Shown here: positions 56,601 through 64,000 of the stretch, in pieces
How the letters are laid out: each line of letters opens with the position of its first letter
Numbering within the stretch: the first letter of the stretch is position 1
DNA from: Brassica napus
Taxonomy: Eukaryota > Streptophyta > Magnoliopsida > Brassicales > Brassicaceae
Assembly: GCF_020379485.1 (NCBI RefSeq)
Contig: NC_063450.1
Coordinates: 50,987,374-51,051,373 of the forward strand
Direction of reading: 5' to 3'
Length of the DNA stretch: 64,000 nucleotides
Made by a program: the position numbers and the translations under genes
The notes under the pieces: model-generated
The model's input: the letters and a program-made list of their open reading frames with translations, nothing else
What the model was told of the DNA's origin: nothing
Database searches by the model: none

Positions 56601-58294
56601 TGCAGAGAGAAAATATTAGTTATGTATGAAGATTAGAAGCCAGACCTGCATGTTATCAAGAAACAGTGCAATCTGCAAAGCGTTTGGATACTCTTCAAAC
56701 TTAATGTAGATCATGTAAGCAATATCTAAAACCAGCATGTCATCCGGTCCTGGTAGGTACCTGAAAAAATAGAAACATACAATAGGGGTGGTCCTGTGTG
56801 AGATAACTTCGTCTCATAAGAAAATTACAGTCACATGAATAAGATGAACATATTAAAATTACTTGGCTGCACTCGTGAGATAGTTGCACGTCCTCCTGAA
56901 ATTAGCGCGGTCTACATGCTCAAGCAAGAGATCAAGATCCTCAACATCCATTAAGAGGTCAACAGCTTCGGTTTCTGCATTATGCTGCAATAAACAAAAC
57001 TGAAGCTTTCAGAGAGAGGAAAATACATGGGATGCAAGTCTCAAGCCTATAAATGAAAGTCTCACCTTCATGTGGAAAGCAACAATTTGCTGCACAAGAT
57101 CCATTAAGTCCTCAATAGAAGCCTCCTCACCCTGATTTTAACCAAAAAAAAAATAACAAGCATATAACCATATGTTAGAAGCAATTCTAAATAAAGTACA
57201 AAAACACATTGTCATAACATTCGTTAACGAACCGGCAGAGAAAAGCCAAACATAAACCAACTGTTTACTAACCTGACGAACTGTATACTCTTCTGCAATC
57301 TCACCGGCCAAATTCCTGACATACTCGTGACCCCACGATCCGATGTCACCCTCTGATCCAGTCAACCTGTATCCTAAGCTTTCCTGAAAAAGAGTATTGC
57401 ATAACAAAGTCAAGCACCAAAAACTACCTCAAATTCTAGCAAGAACAACAAAATACAAAACTGCTTTAAGGAATATCATAAGAGGAAGCCCAAAGAAAAT
57501 TATGTTAATAGCGAGAAAGCACATACCCTTTGACCCTCAGCAGACATGGTCAGTGCCAAGACAGACAGTATATCAGCCAGCAATTTCTGCAGTCACATAA
57601 AAAGCCATCTTTAATCCATAAACAGTAGTAGAATAAGCAAGAAGATGGTACTAATTTCTTGATATTGCTACCTTGAGATCGGACTCCGCCATATTTTTAT
57701 GAAACTCCTTAAGAGTTCCATAGTGAGGGCGGAGAAACTTGAGGGGTTTAGGAACCGATGTCATGGAGCTTGTTGAGGCACGGATCTCCTGCCTACAGAT
57801 AAAAAAAAGATTATCTGAGTATTATCAGCTAATTAAATCGAGAATAGGTTAAGAGAAACACACGAATTACCTCATGCTTTCGAGAGCAGCCTTCTGCAGT
57901 TCGGGATTAGGGTCTTGAGCCCTCTCAACATAGAGCTCCAGGTTCTGCTTCAGTTGCAAGTCCTCTTCAGACTACAAATCACATCAGATGCAAAAACAAA
58001 AACAAGTCATATAGCAATCTCTTTAGCTAGGCTTTCAAAACCAATTAACAGGCTAAACCCTAAATCTCTACATTAGTGCAGAATCTACAGCTTAATCGTG
58101 AATCTCCACCAACTCTGATTATGAACTAACTCTTGCAGCCAAGCAAAGAATCGAAGAGAATGCGAAATCGAGATTACCAGATCTTCTTCCTTCTTATCAT
58201 CCTTCTTCTTGGGATCCTTGGAAGGAACCTTAGTCGTAGCTTCATCACGCTTAGCACCATCACCAATGCTGTTCGGATCTGGACCTGGAGCCAT
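53662..58294 (-). CDS. RPN1: 26S proteasome regulatory subunit RPN1 (S2), 891 aa, 21 exons
   Basis: Largest-class non-ATPase base subunit of the 19S particle, a platform for ubiquitin receptors, shuttle factors and Ubp6. Twenty-one exons, from 58178-58294 (first) to 53662-53734 (last), keep frame and give 891 residues, the expected length. Visible: a Lys-rich N-terminus ([17 protein letters not shown]), [20 protein letters not shown], helical proteasome/cyclosome repeats ([85 protein letters not shown]) and the C-terminal [20 protein letters not shown] with a final NPDYREE. The largest exon is 54661-55050 (130 codons). Position fits At4g28470 (RPN1b). No defects found. Confidence 0.96.
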
Positions 58295-58501
58295 CTCAAT
58301 CAATGGAGCAAACGATCAATCTGAAGAATCGTCGGAATTCGAAAACTCGGACCAATCGAGCAAACCCTAAGACTTTTTAAAGTGCAAGTTAGAGAAGAAG
58401 GATGCTTTTCTTCCGGAACTGAACTGCTGTAATAACGAAACAGATGCAAGTAAATATACACACTTGCGGAGAAGATTACCCGTCCATCAAGAATTCTATT
58501 A

Positions 58502-58529
58502 TGGGCTAGGCCCATTATACAAGTGGGCT
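58502..58529 (-). promoter_or_regulatory. TGGGC (PRCE / site II) cluster of the RPN1 promoter
   Basis: ATGGGCTAGGCCCAT (58501-58515) is a near palindrome giving TGGGC on both strands, and another TGGGCT follows at 58524-58529, about 210-235 bases upstream of the ATG. TGGGC is the proteasome-related cis-element reported for Arabidopsis proteasome genes and linked to NAC-factor regulation under proteasome stress. Confidence 0.6.
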
Positions 58530-58609
58530 ACTTAATAGGCCGAACAGAAATATATAATAATTTTGTCGGTGTTTTTGTAAAACTAATTTATTCCCGTTTG
58601 AAAAAATTA

Positions 58610-59065
58610 AAAGGGCAAATCTCCAAAATAGCACATTTATAAGTTTATATCATAAAAATAACACTCCAAAACTAAAATGACCAAAATAGCACATTTCTAA
58701 GTTTATCCTTTGAAAATTTTAATTTTTTTATTTTTCAAAATTTGAAATCTTATCCCCAAAACCTCATTTCTCAACTCTAAACCCTAAACCTTAAATTCTA
58801 AACCCTAAACCCTAAACCCTAAACTCTAAACCCTAAACCCTAAACCCTAAATCCTAAACCCTAAACCCTAAACCCTAAACTCTAAACCCTAAACTCTAAA
58901 CCCTAAACCCGAAACCCTAAATCCTAAACCCTACCCTTTAACTCTAAACCCTAAGTTTGTGACTTTTGATAAAACATTAAGTCCTATTTTTGTGACTTTT
59001 GACCTTGAATGCTAGTTTGGGAACAAAAACTTGATTTAGTGCTATTTTTATTTTTTTCTCAAATT
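58610..59065. repeat. MITE-like repeat with an interstitial telomere-type array
   Basis: Ends are loosely inverted (aaatctccaaaatagcac and gtgctatttttatttttt). The interior (58770-58955) is a degenerate array of AACCCTAA / CTAAACC units, about 25 copies with many single-base variants (ctctaaacc, cctaaatcc). Degeneracy and the transposon-like flanks indicate a dispersed repeat, not a chromosome end. Similar shorter boxes occur at 33930 and 34945. Confidence 0.75.
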
Positions 59066-59442
59066 AAAATGACGCCGAAAAAAATAAAATTACAAATGAA
59101 TTCTATAACCTATAAATCCATCTATTTTTTTACTATTATTCACGGTTTTAATTATATAGTTTTGAGTTGTTTTATGAAGATCCATCATAACGATTTTATC
59201 TTTTACAAAAAATTCTCCACTAATCTACATAATTAATGATAAATCATATTTTCCAAATTTTAAATTCTAAAAATTTTAATACAAAAATAAATAAATAGTT
59301 GATCAAACCCCTGGAAAAACAAAAACAAAAAAGGAAAATAATCAAAGAGAAAAGGAAAACAAAACGGAAAGGGTGAAGGCAAAAGAGGCAAGAGGGCAAG
59401 CAAACACACCGTCAACGAAGAGAGAGAGATAGCGATCGTGTC

Positions 59443-59455
59443 TTCTCGAAGCTTC
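59443..59455 (+). promoter_or_regulatory. Heat-shock element upstream of the DnaJ gene
   Basis: TTCtcGAAgcTTC is a perfect three-unit nTTCnnGAAnnTTCn element, 176 bases before the ATG. Heat-shock factors bind this trimeric arrangement, which fits regulation of an Hsp40 gene. Confidence 0.75.
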
Positions 59456-59630
59456 CACGAGATTCCCTACTTGTAAGAAACTTCAATTGTGAAAGAGAAA
59501 GAAAGGGAGAAGACGTCTACAGAGAGATATAAACCCAGAAAAAATACATTTTTAATTAAAATCACCAATCAGATTCAGGAAAAACTGAAGATACAGAAGA
59601 CAGAAGACAGAAGAAGGAGAAGGAGGTGAG

Positions 59631-60889
59631 ATGGGTGTGGATTACTACAAGCTTCTACAGGTCGATAGAAGCGCCACCGACGATGACCTCAAGAAAGCTT
59701 ACAGAAAACTCGCCATGAAATGGCATCCCGACAAGAACCCCACCAACAAAAAAGACGCCGAAGCTAAATTCAAACAGATCTCCGAAGCCTACGATGTATA
59801 TTCTGTTTTTTTTTGTCTCACTTTTAAAAGTTGATTCCTTTATCAAATTCATCCCCAAAGTTGTCGCCTTTCATGATTTTTGAGAATCAATTAGTCGCAC
59901 AGATTGCTAATTTCACGATTTGATCTTGTGGGTTTGCTAGATTGAGTGATTAGAATCACAGAATAAAGTTAAAGATGGTTACTTTGATCCAGGCTTTATG
60001 TGGTTAACATTGGTCTTTGTTTAGGTCCTTAGCGATCCTCAGAAGAGAGCGGTGTATGATCAGTACGGTGAGGAAGGTTTAAAAGGCAACGTGCCACCTC
60101 CTAATGCTGCTTCTGGAGCTTCCTACTTCTCTACAGGATTCAACCCGAGAAGTGCTGATGATATATTCACTGAGTTTTTCGGATTCTCGACTCCTTTTGG
60201 TGGAGGAGGTGGTGCTGGTGGATCAATGCACCACCATCATCATCATCATCATCATCATCACCAGGCTGCAGCTAGGAAAGTGGCTCCAATCGAGAACAAG
60301 CTGCCTTGTAGCCTTGAAGATCTCTACAAAGGAACCACCAAGAAGATGAAGATCTCAAGGGAGATTCTAGACGCCAGCGGGTAAGCAAGCAATCAATCTC
60401 ACATACCATGCTCCTTTACAATTACTTAGATCTCTGTGTGCTCTAACTTGCAGCAAAGCAACGCAAACGGAAGAGATACTAACGATTGGAGTGAAACCAG
60501 GATGGAAGAAAGGGACCAAGATCACATTCCCTGAGAAAGGCAACGAGCATCCCGGAGTGATCCCAGCTGATCTCGTCTTCATCATCGACGAGAAGCCCCA
60601 CCCGGTGTTCACACGTGACGGCAATGACTTGATTGTCACGCAGAAGATCTCGCTAGCTGAGGCCTTAACAGGCTACACCGTGAACCTAACGACACTCGAT
60701 GGTCGGACGCTTGCGATCCCTATCACTAACGTGATCCATCCAGAGTACGAAGAGGTGGTGCCTAAAGAAGGGATGCCGCTTCAGAAAGATCAGACGAAGA
60801 AAGGTAACTTGAGGATCAAGTTCAACATCAAGTTCCCAGCGAGGTTAACTACAGAACAGAAGTCTGGTTTCAAGAAGCTTCTTGGGTGA
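59631..60889 (+). CDS. Type II DnaJ/Hsp40 co-chaperone (DNAJB1-like), 318 aa, 3 exons
   Basis: Co-chaperone stimulating Hsp70 ATPase and delivering clients. Exons 59631-59795, 60025-60380 and 60454-60889 join in frame. J domain at residues 1-70 with the HPD motif (MKWHPDKNP), then a Gly/Phe-type linker ([20 protein letters not shown]), an unusual run of 11 His and two C-terminal beta-sandwich domains ([64 protein letters not shown]). There is no Cys-rich zinc domain, hence type II. Collinear with At4g28480. A perfect heat-shock element lies upstream. Confidence 0.95.
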
Positions 60890-61082
60890 TAAGTAAAGCT
60901 TCGAGATTGGGTTCTAATGCCCTCCTGTTGTTGTTTAAATTATTTTTCAAGATAGTTCTTACAAAGATTTGGTTATTTATTACATGTCCTCTAGAAACAA
61001 AAATTGAAAGTTAAAAAAAAAAAAGGTCTTTTGTGTGTTTACTACAAAAGTGTATGTCTTTATTATTTTCCCCTTGTCTAGA

Positions 61083-61884
61083 TTATTCTTTGGTAAGGGG
61101 AGATCCAATGCCGTGACGGCGCGTGGGGAACACGAGGAAGAAGCCGCCGCAAACAACGCCGATGATAAAAGGCAAACCGGTGAGGAGCTCCTTGGTGTCT
61201 TCGGAAGGAACGGGGAACAAGCAACGGATGACGTTCTGATCAAACATGGAGATTGCAAAGAAGACGAGCATTGACATGATTGCATGCATGAAATCAAGAA
61301 ACCTCAGCTTATACTTCTCCTTCTCCTCCTCCGTTAGTGTAATCGTTCCATCCATTACCATTAAACCACTTGGTGTTGCCAAACCGTACCTGACCTGTAT
61401 TAAAAAAAAATAGAATCATCGCATGGCCAGTCTTGAGATTTTAGAGAATACAAACAATTTTGTAAAATCTTAATAACTTTTTTTCTGTACAAATTCGAGA
61501 ATCTTTGTTTATGTAAATTATTTGGAAATTTTGTGGTTATGTTTCAGTTTGTTATGCCCAAGACCGTTTATGAATGGGAGAGAGATGTGTCACCTTGCCG
61601 CGTGGGTCTCTGAAGGAGTCGGTGAAGGAAAGGAGGAAGCAAGAGACGGCGCAGACGAAGACAAGGAAGCAGGTGAGCCAGCGACTGGCTATGGTTGGAC
61701 ACTGACCCTGATGGGTTAGGACAGGGCACATTATTTGAAAACCCATTACAGAACCGGTCGGGAGGAGATTTGAGAGATGAGCTGTTCCTTTGAATGCTTT
61801 CCTCGCCACTTTCTGTACTTTCGACTTTGGTTTTCTTGGTGCTTCAGGTAACGACGATATCAGCAAGTGCTGCGTTTCCGCCAT
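61083..61884 (-). CDS. DUF679 membrane protein (DMP7-like), 200 aa, 2 exons
   Basis: DMP-family protein of plant endomembranes, linked in the family to membrane remodelling, senescence and (other members) fertilisation. Exons 61594-61884 and 61083-61394 join in frame (GGCAAG|GTCAGGTACGG). The N-terminus is soluble (KVQKVARKAFKGTAHLSNLL), then four membrane spans: about 38-57 (LLPTGSVMGFQIMCPVLT), 68-88 (WLTCFLVFVCAVSCFLLSF), 135-153 (MHAIMSMLVFFAISMF) and 174-192 (LLTGLPFIIGVVCGGFFLVF). FRDPRGKVRYGLAT at the exon junction is typical of DMPs. Position matches At4g28485. Convergent with DnaJ, less than 200 bases apart. Confidence 0.93.
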
Positions 61885-64000
61885 TACCTTTTAAAAAAAA
61901 AAACTAATTTACCCTGCAAAGTTTGAATGTTTAGAGAATGTCTCTTTGGACAAAGGTTTTATGGGTTCTTTTGTTTTGTGTCTTGTTCCGTTGAGCTGTT
62001 GTGTTCAGGTTTCGAGGTTGATATTCTGTTCTTCCATTTTTATGTTTCTGTTGCAGGTCAGGGTTTACCAACATAAACGTAAAAACGAAATAGAATTGGA
62101 GTTAATGAAACAAGAAAGAGGAGTTTTCATAACAGAACGTTTGTTACCGTTTCCTAGTATATGTAAGTAAATACTAACAAAATTACTTTTATTACGTTGA
62201 TGTTATCAAACATATGTGATTTTGTTGAAAATCTCATATACACAGTCCAAATGTTCTTTTATTAATCTGTAACCAATTTATACTAAAAAACAACACCATG
62301 AAATTCATTTTAAAATTAAAATTATCATTTAACGAAATTGTTTACAGATTTCATAATATAAACAAAATCACAACCTTTTGAACTGTTCTGAACCTTCTTT
62401 ACTGATGGCATGCAGCTGATTGACAAAATGAATATGGACTTTTGTTATCTTATATAAACAAATATATGGTGACTTTAATCATTATTCGTTTCAAATATAT
62501 AACACAATTTTATTTTTGAAGCTCAGGAATAAAACCAATTACGTAAATGCTGGAGTATTAAAAAACGTTCAATAAACAAAACTCCGTGACTGTTTTGAGC
62601 TTTGTGCAGTTAATTACTGAGATCTGGACGAAACGTACGTTATGTTTAATACAGTTTAGACGAATGCCCGTAAATGTATATGTAAGTTAACTAAGATGAC
62701 TCTTGTAACGCTATCTAACTAAGATAAAGATAAATCAAATGGGTGTGCACTGCCACTACACTTGACCAATGCGGTTTATAACCGGTTATCGATCCCATAC
62801 TTTATCTCGGGTTCAAAGAAGAGATTAGCAAAGTCATTCACATTGGTCTTCTATGCATGAAAAAGTTGCATGCTTCAAGAAGTGCCTGGTATTGTTTCAA
62901 AAAGTAGTCCAAATGCGTCAAAACGGTCGCGGTACTACACGGTAGACTTGAACAGCGATTGAGAATATGGACCGGGCCGGATAACGTTGGGCCATAAATT
63001 GTTATTGGTGTGTGTTTAAGTTAGGTGAATTGTAAGAAATCAGAAACAGAAAAGTGGAGCTTTCTGATTAGGTAATAGCTCTTAATTTTATGAAGTTTGG
63101 ATACTAGATATTTAAAATAACGCAATGATTACAACATTTGATGGTTGGTCCACCTCCTCCCTATAGCCAACCTTCATTTAGTCATACTCGGTCACATTAA
63201 TTTGCAAACTATTTTGCATTCTGAGGATCGATTTTTGAAAAGAATATCTTAAACTTCATCATGTCTTTATCTTACACCAAAACTTATACACAGTTAATAA
63301 ATTCATAGCGGTGGATGTGAATTCTAATTCTACCGCAAGTTTGATACCATTTTTCAAATTTATCATTAATGAATAACTATTTTCATAAATATCATAAATT
63401 TATGATAAAATAACACTAAACTAATTTTTCTAAATATTTATTGAACATTTATAAACGCAACTCCAACCCTTTAATACTAAATTCTAAACACTAATCACTA
63501 AAATCTAAATCCAAATCTTAATATATTTTTGATATAGGGTATTTTGAAAATTAGTATTTAACTTGCGGTATTTTTAGCAATTTCTCATTTATGAATGTGA
63601 TCATGAAGTTATATTTATAATTTACCAGATAGACGAGCATAGACTAGACAATAATAAAAGGTATAACATGACTTCAGATCTTCAATATTAACGGGGGAGA
63701 GGGGGATAAAATTAGACGACAAAAAGAAAAGAAAAGTTGAGGTTCCTTGTTATTCATGAGAACTGAGAAGTCTACGTGAAGAAATAGAATAATGACTGAC
63801 TTTTTAACTTTCTTCTTCTTATACATATAAAATTAGTTCTCTACTTTCATTTATTCATTTTCGATATATTACATATAACAAATTCATGTCACGGAGTGAT
63901 ATTTTTCCTTTTTCATAAGGCACATTTTTCAACGGATATATATATATTTTTTTGTAATTTTGAAATCTATAGTGAAATTATCATAATATGGCATTTATGA
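61885..64000. other. Intergenic, no gene seen
   Basis: A 74-codon forward frame (61946-62170) lacks a known domain and is probably chance. 63310-63600 shows repeat-like sequence with short ctctaa/ctaaaatctaaa boxes resembling the repeats at 33.5 and 58.7 kb. In Arabidopsis the next gene would be HAESA (At4g28490), so its promoter may start near the right edge. Confidence 0.45.

Larger units (their letters stand above)
58300..59442. other. Shared promoter region of RPN1 and DnaJ genes, with a repeat insertion
   Basis: The two genes are divergent. RPN1 promoter elements occupy about 58380-58540. About 58610-59065 is a non-coding repeat. The rest, up to the DnaJ leader, is purine-rich and AT-rich with no reading frame worth noting. 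Confidence 0.5.

Noticed and set aside
58770..58955. Chromosome end or true telomere
   Set aside because: The units are degenerate and flanked on both sides by genes, so it is interstitial.
60231..60263. Engineered His tag or vector sequence
   Set aside because: The tract lies in a natural intron-containing DnaJ gene with mixed CAC/CAT codons and collinear neighbours.
61946..62170. Forward 74-codon frame with a hydrophobic start
   Set aside because: It has no family resemblance and lies just upstream of DMP7 in probable promoter DNA.

Overview
This is plant nuclear DNA from a Brassicaceae genome, most likely Brassica or a close relative. Four things support this: AT-rich intergenic DNA, short GT-AG introns, plant-specific families (DMP membrane protein, PIP peptide, plant-type ISD11), and a transposon load typical of Brassica (CACTA, PIF/Harbinger, Helitron, TRIM, copia, LINE, MITEs). 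From memory of the Arabidopsis chromosome 4 gene order (not checked here), the host genes are collinear with At4g28400 to At4g28485. The order is PP2C phosphatase, tyrosine-aminotransferase-like genes, OB-fold protein, SOF1/DCAF13 WD40 protein, PIP1-type peptide, RPN1 proteasome subunit, DnaJ protein and DMP7. The reticulon gene I expect between the aminotransferases and the OB-fold gene was not found.

Layout. 1-3.8 kb: 5' part of a Ty1/copia element (minus strand) with an open gag-pol frame running off the left edge. 5.2-6.8 kb: intact PP2C gene with a GC-AG intron. 6.4-15.5 kb: an old tandem duplication of the PP2C 3' end and its downstream DNA. Unit A carries a 2.5-kb PIF/Harbinger element that has captured an intact ISD11 (LYRM4-like) gene. 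Unit B carries two Helitrons in inverted orientation. 16.1-20.5 kb: CACTA transposon with a long tnp2 reading frame. 21.1-24.2 kb: aminotransferase pseudogene plus OB-fold pseudogene, a tandem copy of the pair at 41-45.6 kb. 24.2-30.5 kb: another PP2C exon fragment, a LINE 3' fragment, a complete TRIM, a PIF/Harbinger with a damaged transposase and a hAT MITE. 30.5-36 kb: AT-rich repeats, another Helitron-like insertion and a Tourist-like MITE. 36.1-39.9 kb: nearly full-length LINE RT/RNase H region with one stop and one frameshift. 41-62 kb: the gene-rich collinear block. 62-64 kb: intergenic.

Splice sites were worked out by hand. Reading frame is kept across every exon junction for PP2C (5 exons, 281 aa), aminotransferase copy B (7 exons, 448 aa), OB-fold (2 exons, 149 aa), SOF1 (16 exons, 452 aa), RPN1 (21 exons, 891 aa), DnaJ (3 exons, 318 aa) and DMP7 (2 exons, 200 aa). 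The genes do not form a pathway; they are ordinary neighbours. Some carry class-typical promoter motifs: telo-box plus site II at SOF1, TGGGC elements at RPN1, a heat-shock element at DnaJ. The most unusual item is the ISD11 gene inside a PIF/Harbinger element. The most instructive structure is the repeated partial duplication of PP2C, aminotransferase and OB-fold gene pieces.
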